Source: Botrytis cinerea B05.10
Lineage: Eukaryota; Ascomycota; Leotiomycetes; Helotiales; Sclerotiniaceae
Length of the DNA: 64,000 bases
Assembly: GCF_000143535.2 (NCBI RefSeq)
Contig: NC_037310.1
Location: 3,410,001-3,474,000, forward strand
Reading direction: 5' to 3'
The notes under the pieces are model-generated. The model did no database searches. It had not been told where the DNA came from and was given only the letters and a program-made list of their open reading frames with translations. Shown one piece after another: positions 23,931 through 36,730 of the stretch; the first letter of the stretch is position 1; every line of letters begins with the position of its first letter. The translations under genes and the position numbers were made by a program.

Positions 23931-25427
23931 ATTGACCAGTGCATGATTACGAACTTTAATGTACGATGCATGAGGTATGAGGAATAAAGAAGACCTAGGT
24001 AGGGTCTATCATGATGGATGGATGGATCGATTAGGTACAAACTTAATCGAATGCTACGATATGAGGCGTTGGTTGGCAGAATTGAATTTGGTATTCCAAG
24101 AGAGGATTGAGGGGTTTTGTGTCAAGTACTTAGTATCGAGGCTTGCTAGGAATGTTAGGCATTAATATTATAACAATGAAGATGATTACTCCCCTGGAAA
24201 AGGCAAAAGGCATCTTCTAATCCGTCTAATTTATCAGCCATCCGTTCAGTTTCATTGTATGTTGTTCTTTGAAATATTACTGTATAGTGCAGACACCTTG
24301 AGCGAGCGCCTCAACGGTACTGATGCTGATATTGGTGATGTGATGGGCTGCGTGTTTGAGAAAGTTATGAAGGCATTTAGACATTAAGAAAGTTCTAGAT
24401 GGATTTGAATATTCAAAAGTGGTTTGGAGGGGGGGGTTACTAAAAGGGGTCTGAGGAATGAGATACATGATTATAAATGCGAGTATTGCTCGCTCGCTCG
24501 CTCGCTCTTCATTACCACTGTTCCCAATGTGCGACAAAATGTAAGACATCCACTTACAATCCTCGCTTCACTTTCGCGAATGGTGTTAACGAGTACGATA
24601 CTCCGTTTCTTTCACCTTTGAACTCTTATGTGAGTCTGCGTGCGGGAGCTTGTCATCTTTGAGGCATTCATTCTATTAAGTAGATTTGAATATTCACTGT
24701 TGAGTGGTTTTCTTGTTGCTCTTGCTCCCGTTGACATTTTAAACTCTTTCTGGATTGGGAATGGGAGTTTGGGTTTACCCCGCTTCTCTTTTTTGAGGTG
24801 GTTGTTGATGGGTTCGTTGGTTGGTTAGTTAGCTATCTACTTAATTATCCCTCGCTGTCCTGTCGTTCTTCTTCTTTTAATCTTCGACTTCTCAACTTAT
24901 GATTTACAATTTACAGCTTACAGCTTACATCGTACAACTTGCAAGTCTGGCTCTTCGAAAACTTATCTTCAACAACCTATATCATCAACAATACAAGTTT
25001 CTACCAGCACCTTGCTTGCTGGCGCTGACTTATCGCAAATTCTGGCAAAAGTAAGTTGATCTGGGAGCATTTTACTATTATCTTTTGCCTTTGGCTTCTT
25101 GGTTTATCTTACAGCTTTCGCATTTGCTGGCTTTGCTTCTTATTTTTGATGTTTTTTTCTATGGACCTGATATAACTTCTTTAGATATCTGATCATCTTC
25201 AATATCAACCAATTTCTTCGCGTAGGATTTCCATTAATACTTATTGCTTCTAGAGAGGGAATTTGAGGCTTGGTGTTTATAGACATCCTTCTGCCTTTGG
25301 GTTCAACTTTTGATCTGAAGGAAGAATCCCATCGCGATTCCGAGGAACTAACATCGCTATTCTGATTTAACCTCTTCATATCTTCGACAGTTCATTTCCC
25401 AATAACATTAAACTCGTTACTGATATT
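23931..25427. other. Spacer with a probable 5'-UTR intron of the next gene
   Basis: About 1.5 kb, no supportable ORF. A GTAAGT at 25051 and a CTTACAG ending at 25114 fit a 64-bp intron in the 5' leader of the gene starting at 25428; this is inference from signals only. A CTCG run lies at about 24490-24510. Confidence 0.4.
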
Positions 25428-27746
25428 ATGATTGGTAATGTTGCTTCAAGTGGTCGAAACAGTATGTCTCAGGTCACCTCATCTGCTTTCTCAAACACTC
25501 TCGTCCTTCGGCCACTAAAAAGAGAAGTAGGGATACTGGATATGCAGGTCATCGACATTACCGACGTAGGTATCCGCAATAAAGTTACAGAAATGCTTCC
25601 ATCCTATCCATCCTATCCTCTACTTTATCTTGTCTATGTACTAGTTAAGAGCGATGGAGTTTCAGGCGTAGCCAGAAATTTCCTTCGCGATACATGCCAA
25701 AATAAGGGCCAATATCTATCGATCACTTATGCCACAAGTTTAAAGGAAATTGGGGATGTTACAATGCGCGACAAAGTTGAAGAAATTATCAATATTGCGC
25801 CGGAGGTGACTGTCTGGTGGGCTTTTTATGCCTTGCAAGTGTGTGATGGATCTTTTGATTGTGCTATTGGTTTGTTATTCGAGGGTGTTGTTGATGCTTC
25901 TAAGGATCCTGCGACACAGGTAGCTCCTGTATCTACCCAGCATGTCAGTCCAGCAATCAGTCCTATGAACAGACCAGATGAAAGCTCATTTGTCGATTTG
26001 TCGTCAGATTCAGAAAGGTCTGTTCCCAGTGACACTAGTGGCAATAAGTCATTCAAACCCAATCTATCCTCGCCTGAGCTGTTGCACCAGACGCCAGGCA
26101 ACTTATTCATCGACACTAGCGATGATGACAAAGATTTTGATTCGGAAGGAGATGATGTGGCTTTACGTGCCAGCCCTGGCTACAGCAGCCTGCGAACACC
26201 ATCTAGTGATAAAGGTAAAGGCGTCGATAGATCTGACCCGGAAGATTGTGACTCTGATATTGACTTGTTAAGTCTTCCGCCCTTCGAGGAGATTCCTCAG
26301 GCAAGCAGACAAGAGAAACAGAGCCGCAATCGCAGGTTCTGTGGATCGAAACAAAAAAACTGGTTGGCGCAGATTAGTCACGAGAAATCATGTCGCAAGA
26401 ATACGAAGCAAATATGTGTCAAATGCAAAAGGGAATGCTCGAACTCTAATATCAGGAGGCACGAAGCCAGTTGTGATGGTCGTCAAACCTCAAGACGTGA
26501 TGGCCCAGAATACGAAGTCCGTAATTTAACAAGAACGTCCGGTTCTCGTGACAGTTCTCCGGATTTCGATTCATCTGACTCTCTTACAGAAGATCAGCTT
26601 CAAAAAGTGAAGGAAATGCAAAAGTACCTTCCTCTCCTTTCGGTTGGTAGATGTACTGAGTCCTTAGGGTTGAGCAATTATGATGTCGATGAGGCTATAA
26701 AGTTGGAGATGGAGACTTTAACTTCGGATGACGAAGTTGACCGTCGGAGTTCGTATAGGCGGAAGGATGGTTCTCTAAAGAGAGAATTGGGAAGCACGTC
26801 GGTAGGTTGAGCCCAAATGATGATATCAGTGTACAACTCCTGACCATACTTAGGTTGAGCGCGTCACTAAAAAGCCTCGTATCCAGGCCGGTGACGGAAA
26901 TACGAATTTAGAGCCCGCGAGCCAATGGATTAAGTATGTTCCCACTTCCCATTGTTCGAACATCGAACGGAAATTCTAATTATGCTTTACAGAATCACCT
27001 TTTCTGTTCTTTGTCAGCAGAACTCGGCTAACCTTACAATTGTTCATCTCTCTGGCTCAGAAAGTCGTTCAGTTCCGACGCAGCTTATTTGCGACAACTC
27101 GACATACTTGAAGAATATGATTGATCTAACAGGAGACGGAGATGTTCCAAAGAAAATAGATCTCTTACATGTCGAACCAGGTCTCTTTGATGCGCTCATA
27201 CAATATATGGTCTGTCGCGACGTCTCGTTCAATTCTCGACTAAGCCAAACACAAAAGATTACTTCAATCGTGAATTTCATAGTTCTCGCAAAGGAACTCG
27301 AAGTTTCTGGACCGGCGACAGCCATGCTTCCAACTCTTGAGAGCATGCTGAAACAAGAACGAAACGGTCCGTCGCCTCTGAATATTCTGAAAGGTGACCA
27401 TATACAAAAGATCTTTTCCACTCTTGAAGTTGGGCATCCTATTCAAAAACTATTCGTCAGAGCGTCGGTACGGCCATTTCTCGAATACAGAATTGACAAC
27501 ACTTCCATCGAAGAGGACTTTGATAGCGGCTCTGAACTTATGCCAGGCAACATCGAAATCTCTCGCAACAAGCCAGCGCATCTTGCATTCAAGCTGAACA
27601 ATGACTTTAGATCGGCTCTGCTGTTAAAGGTCTTTGAAACTACGAGCACTAGGGAAAGTCGACAAACATTTACGCGCAGCAAAAATCCCAAGAATTCTAC
27701 CACTTGGTTCACCGATCCGCTCGATGATAGCCAATTCACTATTTGA
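25428..27746 (+). CDS. Unfamiliar protein with CUE/UBA-like repeats, C2HC finger and BTB-like domain
   Basis: Three exons, 25428-26801, 26854-26933 and 26993-27746, give about 735 aa with frame kept at both junctions. I do not recognise the whole protein. Residues about 49-88 (VTEMLPSYPSYPLLYLVYVL) and 113-155 (VEEIINIAPEVTVWWAFYAL, then SFDCAIGLLFEG) look like two related CUE/UBA-type helical repeats. A third, weaker one is at about 387-430 (KEMQKYLPLLSVGRCTESLG, then NYDVDEAIKLEM). Residues about 320-350 contain CVKCKRECSNSNIRRHEASC, a CX2CX11HX4C finger, preceded by a degenerate copy (HEKSC). The C-terminal third (about 495-610) has a BTB/POZ-like pattern (TIVHLSGSESRSVPTQLICD, STYLKNMIDL, PGLFDALIQYMVCRDVSF, NFIVLAKELEVSGPATAM). 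BTB proteins often bridge to Cullin-3, and CUE/UBA domains bind ubiquitin, but a ligase-adaptor role is only inference. Acidic Ser-rich linkers separate the domains. Confidence 0.75.
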
Positions 27747-28546
27747 GTCGACTGGTCTTTGCCTTAATGAGATCAATTCATATGCTTTACGATTTTCTCA
27801 TTTCGTCCCATAGCTCAGATGCTCGTGTCAGCTCTGAAATTGTTGCAAGGAGAGCTTGGTACGTGGTGAGGACGGGGCGTAAGGATTGCATACGAAGGTC
27901 GGGGCAGAGTCCTCACTGTTTATCCTAGAGGCGATATTATGAGCTTGTTATTGTGCTAGGATGTGTGGACTTGTTGAATTGAATGTGCCTTCAGCTTTCG
28001 GGCCTGGGTATGCTCAATCATGATCTAGTCTCGCTCAGCAACATTTTCGTTTTCCAATAGAAACCTCCCTTTATGTTCGCCTGTACTTATTGCTATTCGA
28101 AAAGCATTACGGGGAAGACGTAAAACAGGATATGAGATGAAAGTCCCAAGAGTGCTTCACCCAATGGGCTCCTAAAAATGAACGGTGAGTGGATGAGGGG
28201 AAGTTATTATTATAGTGGAAAATTCAAAAGCGAGGCGGAGCGGAAAGATTATAGAATAGCTATAGACGATACTAGGAAATGAGCAAAATGAAGATAACAC
28301 TATTTGATATATTGGCTGTGAAGTAAATAATCCCGTGTACTCATGAGAACATCGATATTCCCTAAAGTGTTGGTAAGAAATATTATCTGATGTAAATAAA
28401 AATCACTGCAATTCCTTAATTCAAGTCAACTCGACGTGTTTGAGGTTTGTGATCAAATTCAATGATTGATCTAACATCCAGTTCTATTCATAATACAAAG
28501 CATTTTGGTATCAATACTGCTCTTCTCCCACTAAAGAAAAGGCTTC
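27747..28546. other. Convergent 3' spacer
   Basis: 800 bp between two convergently transcribed genes. It should contain both 3' UTRs. No ORF or RNA gene supported. Confidence 0.55.
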
Positions 28547-29425
28547 CTACATCAACAATCTCCAAGCACCCAAAATCAACGCCGCCGTACCGGTACAAAC
28601 TCCCATCAACCACTGCAGCGTCTGAAACTTAACACCCTCCAACTTTTCCCTCAACCCAGCTACCTCCTGCTCAATCTTTGTTTCCGTTTCCTTAATTTTA
28701 AGATCCTGAACATTGGCCTCCTCTCTTATCCTGCCCTTTTCCAAATTCAAATCTAATCGAACGGAAGCTTGGGTTCGGGAAACCTCGTCGCGCAGACGAG
28801 CATTCAGTTTAGCGAGATCATTGGTGAGTCGCTCGTGGGAAGCGCGGGTCGTGGATGATTCGGTGGAATCGGCAGAGAGGAGTTCGCTGCGAAGGGCGGC
28901 GAAATCAACTTTTTGAGTGTAGGTTGCGCGAGCGGCATCTTCGCGGAGAACCATTGTGCGGGTTAAGTTTTGGATGCTGGGATGGAGGTTAGTTGTCTAT
29001 GGCGAGAGCTTGGGGATAGGTGTGTGTAGTAGTATAGATAATTACCTTTCTTCAATGACATCGCTGAGTACTTTCATCATAGCCACAGCTTGGGGCTCTG
29101 TGAACCCCTCATCTCGTAACCGTTGAACAAACTTCAGGGTATCGAAATGGTGGTCCCGAGATTGACGAGGGGTTGCGTGGAACGCTCTTCGACATGATGG
29201 CTCTTGTAATATGCTAGTTCGAGGTTTGTGGCCATTGTCTATGGATCGTACTCGATTGGATATCTGCTGACCAGAAGCAGGTCTTTGTGAATTTCCATTA
29301 TTGTTTGCTGCCGCGCTGAATGCTCGAATAGTATGCGGGGGTAATGAGGATCGTGTCTGCCAGCTCAATTTGGGGAGCAAGAACCGCGGTAGTGTTTGTA
29401 CGGAATTTGCAATTGTCTTTGCCAT
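28547..29425 (-). CDS. MCUR1/CCDC90-type mitochondrial coiled-coil protein (DUF1640)
   Basis: Two exons on the minus strand, 29425-29046 and 28976-28547, joined across a 69-bp intron (GTAATT...CCCAG), give 269 aa. The N-terminus is basic and Ser/Arg-rich, a plausible mitochondrial presequence followed by CRRAFHATPRQSRD. The family core follows (FDTLKFVQRLRDEGFTEPQA, AMMKVLSDVIEESIQNLTRT). Then come a long coiled coil (about 150-245) and one C-terminal membrane helix (TLQWLMGVCTGTAALILGAW), ending RLLM. This is the arrangement of DUF1640 proteins (yeast Fmp32, human MCUR1/CCDC90B), inner-membrane proteins linked to complex IV assembly and proline metabolism in yeast and to the calcium uniporter in animals. 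It is divergent from eIF2-gamma with 459 bp between starts. Confidence 0.93.
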
Positions 29426-29884
29426 TGTGTTTTACTTCCCTTTTGGAGCTGAGAAGGTAAAACTAGCTTCGAATTCGAATCTTGTGTAGTTCTTCCAAAC
29501 TTCCGTTGGAAATGAGTTGTGTTCTCAGAGGTATCGATATTAATTTATTGATTGATACATCATCACCGGCAGTATCCGTTAGTCACCGAAATAGCGGAAG
29601 TACGGTGACCGAGATTGTTAATTTTCTCGGTTGAGTCACCCACTTCGAAGAATATTATCAAGATTCGAAATCTCGCCCATTCACAGTCAACGAGGAGTAC
29701 CATCCACGGCATTTGAATCATCTCTCGAATTTAAGATCGTATCTTAGAGAGAATATCGAGTTATCTGAAATTATTTCAGCCACTCCAGATAGCTCCACAC
29801 AAAGGAATCCCACCCGATTACCCCGCTACGCAAATATTCTAGCAAACAGAACAGCAAAAACCCACCAGAGGACGACCGCCCAAC
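29426..29884. promoter_or_regulatory. Shared divergent promoter (MCUR1-like / eIF2-gamma)
   Basis: 459 bp separate the start codons of the two divergent genes, so both promoters must lie here or overlap. No specific factor-binding site could be assigned with confidence. Confidence 0.6.
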
Positions 29885-31495
29885 ATGGCTTCGAACGGTG
29901 ATAAGTTTGGAAATGATCTGGAATCCGAATCCGATTCTAATCCAGGATCCCCTAACCTCGATGCGCAAGAGGTTGACGACAATGTAGAGGATATTGACGA
30001 GAAGCCCATCAAATCCGCATTAAAGAAATCATCACATAAAGAACCTGCGCCAGCTATTGTTCGACCTACCTTACCACCTCAAACAGAACCAAAAGACTTG
30101 GATGTCAAGTCCCTGACACCACTCACCCCAGAGATTATCGCAAGACAAGCAACTATTAACATTGGTACTATTGGACATGTGGCGCACGGAAAGTCAACTG
30201 TGGTGAAGGCTATCTCTGGAGTACAAACTGTTCGTTTCAAGAACGAGTTGGAGAGAAACATTACGATCAAGCTTGGTTATGCCAATGCAAAGATCTACCA
30301 ATGCGATAACAAGGAGTGCCCAAGACCTGGATGCTTTAGAAGTTATAAGAGTGAGAAGGAGGTTGACCCACCCTGTGAAAGAGAGGGATGCAGCGGTACC
30401 TATAGACTTTTGAGACACGTATCGTAAGTCATTATTGCTTGCACTTTTACGCGGCAGCAGTAGCTAACATGTAGCAGTTTCGTCGATTGCCCTGGTCACG
30501 ATATTCTCATGAGTACTATGTTGTCTGGTGCAGCCGTCATGGACGCCGCCCTCTTACTTATTGCTGGTAACGAAACTTGCCCGCAACCACAAACATCCGA
30601 ACATTTGGCAGCTATCGAAATTATGAAGCTCGACAAAGTCATTATTCTACAGAACAAGGTCGATTTGATGAGAGAAGAAGGCGCAAACCAACATTACCAA
30701 TCGATATTGAAGTTTATCAGAGGAACTGTTGCAGGTGGAGCACCAATTATTCCTATCTCCGCCCAATTGAAGTTCAACATCGATGCCGTCAACGAAGCTC
30801 TTGTTTCCAACATCCCTGTTCCACCAAGAGATTTCACCATGGATCCACAAATGATTGTTATTCGTTCCTTCGATGTTAACAAGCCAGGTGCTGAAATTGA
30901 CGAATTGAAGGGTGGTGTTGCTGGTGGAAGTATCTTGCACGGTGTCATCAAGTTGGGTGATGAAATCGAAATTAGACCCGGTATCGTTTCTCGCGATGAG
31001 AAGGGAGGTGTTAAGTGTCAACCAATTTTCAGCAGAATCATTACTCTCAACTCGGAGAACAATGAATTGAAATACGCTGTTCCAGGAGGACTTATTGGTG
31101 TTGGTACAAGAATTGATCCAACTCTTTGCCGTGCCGATCGTCTCGTTGGTTTCGTTCTCGGTCTTAAGGGCCGCCTTCCTGACATCTACATTGAAATCGA
31201 AGTCAACTACTATCTGTTGCGTCGTCTTTTGGGTGTCAAGACTGCTGATGGTAAACAAGCTAAGGTCACCAAGCTCACCAAGAACGAGGTTCTCATGGTC
31301 AACATTGGATCTACTGCTACTGGTGCTAAGGTCATGGCTGTTAAGCAAGATGCAGCTAAATTGCTCTTGACCAACCCAGCTTGCACAAACATCGGAGAGA
31401 AGGTTGCGCTAAGTCGTCGTATTGAAAAGCATTGGAGATTGATTGGTTGGGCCACTATTGCTGCTGGTGTCACTCTTGACCCAAGCACTTCTTAA
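29885..31495 (+). CDS. GCD11: Translation initiation factor eIF2 subunit gamma
   Basis: Two exons, 29885-30423 and 30478-31495, with a 54-bp intron (GTAAGT...AGCAG), give 518 aa, close to yeast Gcd11 (527 aa). The N-terminal 80 residues are acidic and disordered. The GTPase domain shows G1 GHVAHGKST (97-105), a zinc knuckle of four cysteines typical of the gamma subunit ([11 protein letters not shown] and CEREGC), G3 DCPGH (183-187) and G4 NKVD (239-242). Domains 2 and 3 follow ([29 protein letters not shown], and [20 protein letters not shown] end). It forms the eIF2 GTP/Met-tRNAi ternary complex in the cytosol. The product ends in LDPSTS. All G-motifs are intact. Confidence 0.98.
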
Positions 31496-34071
31496 GCGAG
31501 TGGATAAGTAGATGTGTGCAATATTTTCACACTTAAAAAGTAGATATTCAAGAAGGAAGTCAAAAGGAGAAACGCAGCGATGTATTTTGTGACGCAAGTG
31601 ATGTGGTGATCTGATGATTGGGTGGAAGGGAAAAAGGTCTCGACATCTTTGGACTCTTGGCTTATTCTGGTCTGATCATCGCATGCATACTTAGTACTCG
31701 AGGTCATGGGAGGTTGATAGATTGGGCATTCAAAAGTTAGCTCGATAATGAAAAAATCTTTTTAACAGTGTTTGTGATGGTCTGATGAGTTTGGAGTGGA
31801 TTGCTTGATTGCTGATTGCTGGATTGCGTGGTTACTTGCTTGCCTATGGATGATAATTTGAGGGGTCTCGTATTCGTCTTCGTCTTCTTGGGTATCTTCA
31901 ATTATGGGCGAGGTTATCAAAGATCTCGCGTAGGAGCGATGAATGAAATGAGTGCTTGGCGGTGAACAGGTGACGAACGGGTGACGTGAGCTTATGTTTA
32001 TTTCATTGGGTTGAATGCTGAATGGGGATATACGGATGGGGGTATGGGTATATACGGAGGAGAGGATGGATGGCGACTTTCAAGAGATGGTCGTGATGGG
32101 TATCTTGGGAGGTGTGTGGTGTGTGGTGGGGGTTTGTATTTTGTATTTTGTAAATTGTTTGTTGTGTATTATGTATGGTTTGTAAAGGGGGTTACTGTGT
32201 GTGTATGCGTGGGTGTAATTAGATGGTAGGTGGTATGGGATGATTGGGATGGGATAAGATAGAACGATGCTATGGATGGGAATTTTGGAGTTGGATTTGT
32301 TTGATTGTATGGGATAGATAGCATGGATGTTCTAGATTCGAGATTGATGGTTGTGGGATTACCTGAGAGAGAGAGAGAGATACATAAACTAAAAACTCAA
32401 ACCCTCGATTAGAAGTACTGGTTGATTTCAACGTTATTTGCTGGTGAGATTTAAAGATATAGATTTGGCTCGGGTTAGATGTCGGGTTAGCTAGAAGGGT
32501 TTTAATGGATTGATTGGTCTGTCTGTTTATTAGTATAATTGCTATCAGAAGCTCGAATGGCAGTTGGGATTCGTGTGATGGCGTGGCATAGAATAATAAC
32601 GTGCGATTTGCATGTACCTGTAACAAGGTCGGTTATGAGTTCGATCGTGATAATAAATCGTCAATCGTAAATCGTAACCGAGGTGTATTTCATTTACCTA
32701 ACATATGTGTCATCAAGATATTAGGGTTCTGCAAGTAGCGGTCTCGAGAGCTACCAGGTATAGGCAACCTTATCTCCCGAGTATTCGTTTCAGCTAGCTC
32801 GTGAAACGGGTTCGCTGTTAGTCATGCATGATGCTTCTCATCGTTCTTCAAAACACATCGTAGGTTCGTAGAATATGTAGGAAAGATGCGATGCGAAATT
32901 TAGCACTCGTCACCTATGACTGACTGTCTTGTTCTGACGCAAGATCGTCTCAATTCCAAGAAGAAAATCATTAACTCTGCTTACTCGGATTTTTTAAACA
33001 CCCGACGTTCTACTTCAGTCATTCTTGGTGCGAAAATTCCTCGCTTTGATCTCTTGCGGCCTGACTCATATCTACTCATATCATTCAATGAACATTCGGG
33101 TGGAGAATGCAGGATGAACATCGGACAGTTGAATACATCCGTGTCCATGTTTCGCGGCGACTTTTTTAAATCATCGCATCGGATTACATTGGCTGTGATT
33201 GGTTGAGATGGATATGTTACTCCCAAAGCGAGCCGATTCGGTTAGGAGTCGAGAAGAATCTAGATGGAAGAAAATGATAGCTAGGATGAAGAGTGGATGA
33301 AAATGGGGATTTTGGCGCTCAATCTCACCCTTTTCCTCCCTTCCCCTTGTGAGTAAGAAATTGACATATCTGATTTTTGCTATTTCGAGTTAATCCAAGT
33401 GACAGGAAGAGGACAATGGGGAGGAAAATTTTCGGAGACTTTTTCTTCTTCTTGTTCTATGACTCTTGTTTCTGTATATCCTCGAATTCGAATTCATCAG
33501 TTGATGAAGGGTTATATATATGTTTACATGTATGTATATACACACAATACTTATTCTTCATCTTCTTTTCTTCTCTTACCTTTCACCTAGATCAAGCATT
33601 TGCCCAAGAGCCCCCCAAAAATAACCTTAATTGAAAAACCATTTTTACCCCAGGATTCTTTAATCGAACATAATTGGACCCTCAATATCTGCCAAAGAAT
33701 TCCAATTTCTTCGGTTGCCCTAGTCTACCGGACATATTTACTTTTTGGATATTTTTACATCAAATCACAAAGGGATTTGCCCTTCTTCAAGCAAGGCTCT
33801 CCAATCGGATTTTAAACATCTTCTATATCCGTTCATTTTCGATCCTCCGATCATTTTATTCTTTCCTCCGGTCTAAACACGGACGACGCAATCCCGCCGA
33901 ATTCGTCCGTTGGCAAGGGTTGAAATACAGCTCTACCCGCAGTACTGTGCATTTTAATATATATTTCTGATAGTAATCATTTAAAGATTACTTCTTCAAC
34001 TACTTGAACTACTTGAGGTACTTCTAAGAAGTCTTATTCATCAAGAGAAAAATCACACCACGGGATATCAA
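31496..34071. other. 2.6-kb spacer upstream of the MFS transporter
   Basis: No supportable gene. 31.8-32.6 kb is another top-strand G/T-rich, C-poor stretch with a short GA run (about 32361-32380). From about 33.35 kb the sequence becomes C/T-rich and looks like a promoter plus a long 5' leader for the transporter at 34072. Confidence 0.5.
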
Positions 34072-36187
34072 ATGATGACAGACGAAAAGTTACCACCTAC
34101 TACGAGTGCTTCGATTAGTTCTTCAAGCACCACTCACGAGAAGTCCGACGCGGAACAAGCGACTCTAGCACGCGAAGCTATGAAGACAGATGCTGAGTTG
34201 TCAGAGAAACCTTTGGGAAAGACACCTTCGGTTCATGATGGCGACAATGATAATCCTATAGAGTTGAAGAAGACCAAAAGCGCAGCAGATATACAGCAGG
34301 AGGAGTTGAATAGAGTTCATACAAGTGCAGAGGGTGTGGAATATCCAACCGGGGTTAAGTTACAGTTGATTAGTTTGGCGTTATGTTTATCCGTTTTCTT
34401 AATGGCTTTGGTAAGTTGCGCCGAGTTTCCCTAGGATCATGGTATTGTAAATGTGTGTTCTAACTGGCGAATAGGATAACTCTATTATTGCAACGGCTAT
34501 TCCCAAGATTACTGATCAGTTTCACTCGTTGAACGATGTTGGGTGGTATGGATCTGCATGTAAGAAACCCTTCTATCTGTTTGGTTTTGTACCCCCATGG
34601 GGAAGAAACTGTTAGGACAGAACTTAACCACTAACATCATACCCTTTACAGACTTACTCACTACTGCTTCCTTTCAACTACTTTTTGGAAAATTCTACTC
34701 ATACTTCTCGATAAAATGGGTTTACCTTGTTGCAATTGCTATCTTCGAGCTCGGCAGTTTGATCTGTGGTGTTGCACCAAATTCAATTGCGTTGATCATT
34801 GGTAGAGCTATTGCTGGCTTGGGTAGTGCTGGAATCTTCTCCGGTGCTTTGATCATTGTCGCATATTCAGTTCCATTAGTTAAGAGACCCATGTATACTG
34901 GATTGATTGGAGCTATGTATGGTATTGCCTCTGTTGCTGGACCTCTACTTGGAGGTGTATTCGTAAGTCTGACTTAACATATCACTTGATGGAGACAAAG
35001 TACTGACTTGGACAGACTGATAAAGCAACTTGGCGTTGGTGCTTCCTGATCAATTTGCCAATTGGAGCTGGTAAGTCTCTCTCAAATTTTATGTAAAAAG
35101 TAATCGCTAATTATTCAATTTCTTAGTTACCGTTCTTGTCATTTTGATTTTCTTCAAGGCTCCTGATAGAGAAGCTGTTGCAGTCCTTCCATGGAGTGAA
35201 CGCATAAAAGAATTCGATCTTCTCGGTACCGCATTCTTCATCCCAGCTATCATCTGTCTATTGCTCGCACTTCAATGGGGTGGAACAAAATATCCTTGGG
35301 GCAATGGACGCATCATCGCACTTTTTGTACTCTTCGGAGTATTGATCGGAATATTCATCGCCATCCAATTTTGGAAAGGAGATAGCGCCACTGTACCACC
35401 AAGCATCATGAAGAAGCGAAGCATGTGGTCTGCTGCATGGTTCTCCTTCTGTCTCGGATCATACTTTCTTCTTTTGATCTACTATCTTCCTATTTGGTTC
35501 CAAGCGGTCAAGGGCGATTCGGCCGTCAAATCTGGTATTTCTAACATACCAATGGTTTTGACTTTGGTCATTGTCAGGTTCGTACAATCTTCCTCGTTTC
35601 CGCAGAACTCCGTACTAACTAAATCTTCAAGTATCATCTCCGGTGCTCTTGTCACAACAATCGGTTATTATGCACCACTCATGATCGTTTCATCAGTTAT
35701 CGCATCGATTGGAATCGGTCTCTTGACCACCTTCAAGCCTGATACCAATCACGCTGCCTGGATCGGTTACCAATGTCTCGCAGGTATCGGTATTGGTTTT
35801 GGCATGCAACAGCCTCTTATAGCCTGCCAAACCGTGCTCGACATTTCTCAAGTGCCAACCGGTACTTCTGTCATTATTTTCGTTCAAACACTCGGAGGAG
35901 CTCTGTTCGTCTCCATTGGTCAAAATGTTTTTACAAACAAACTTGCCCAAAATTTGGCACATTATGTACCGGATCTGAATCCAGCAGTCGTTTTGACTAC
36001 AGGTGCTACTAGTATTCAAAAAGATATCGCACCAGAATATTTGGCTGGTGTGACAATCTCTTATAACAATGCGTTGACGCAATCATTCTTGGTGGCTGCG
36101 GTCATGGCTGCGCTTACCATTATTGGCAGTGTGTTCATTGAATGGAAGAGTGTTAAGGGAAAGAAAATCGAAATGGCTGCTGCTTAA
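34072..36187 (+). CDS. Major facilitator superfamily exporter (DHA2-type, probably 14 helices)
   Basis: Six exons, 34072-34410, 34475-34559, 34652-34962, 35016-35070, 35127-35577 and 35632-36187, give 598 aa. The last intron (54 bp) contains no stop, so an unspliced reading frame also exists. A hydrophilic N-terminus of about 90 residues ([29 protein letters not shown]) precedes the first helix ([15 protein letters not shown]). [20 protein letters not shown] matches the conserved D1 motif of drug:H+ antiporters, and [15 protein letters not shown] plus [14 protein letters not shown] correspond to motifs B and C of exporters. This is the family of fungal toxin and drug efflux pumps at the plasma membrane. 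It lies tail-to-tail with the FAD monooxygenase; the stops are 543 bp apart. Substrate is unknown. Confidence 0.93.
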
Positions 36188-36730
36188 TTGCTGATTTGAA
36201 CTGGATTTCAATATCAACGTTGAAACTTTAAGGTTAGAGCTTGCAGTTTAGATCATGCGGGATGGAGATGATGGTCTTTTTTTGGATGTGCTGCATTTTT
36301 TTGCGTTGTACGATATACCCCTTTGGCGTTTGGAAAGACAGATTTGGCCACATGAATATGATAGCATTTATGAGGTGTAATGAAGGCAGTTCACTCCACT
36401 CCTTATACTTGTATGACACATGAGATAGGGCTCAAGTGTCTGAAACGTTGAAAGATTCGATAGATAAACGGATGAATGCAAAGATGGATGATGATGAAAC
36501 ATGGAATATGTACAAATGGAGAGATAGATGAAGGGGGTAACAACCAACTCTACTACTTACTTTAATTCATAGAAAAAGATTTTAATCTTAATCATTTATT
36601 ATTCTCTTTCAATATCTGAATGTATGCGCTAGCTATATGAACCAAGTATACTACTATCTCCGTTTCCATGCTTTTCTCTACTTCAATCGCCTAAACAGCC
36701 GATTTTGTCATACCAATGTACTACATTAAC
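36188..36730. other. Convergent 3' spacer
   Basis: 543 bp between the stop of the MFS gene and the stop of the minus-strand monooxygenase. AT-rich; holds 3' UTRs only as far as can be seen. Confidence 0.55.

Noticed and set aside
30647..31348. Minus-strand 233-codon ORF inside eIF2-gamma
   Set aside because: Antisense shadow of a highly conserved coding exon.
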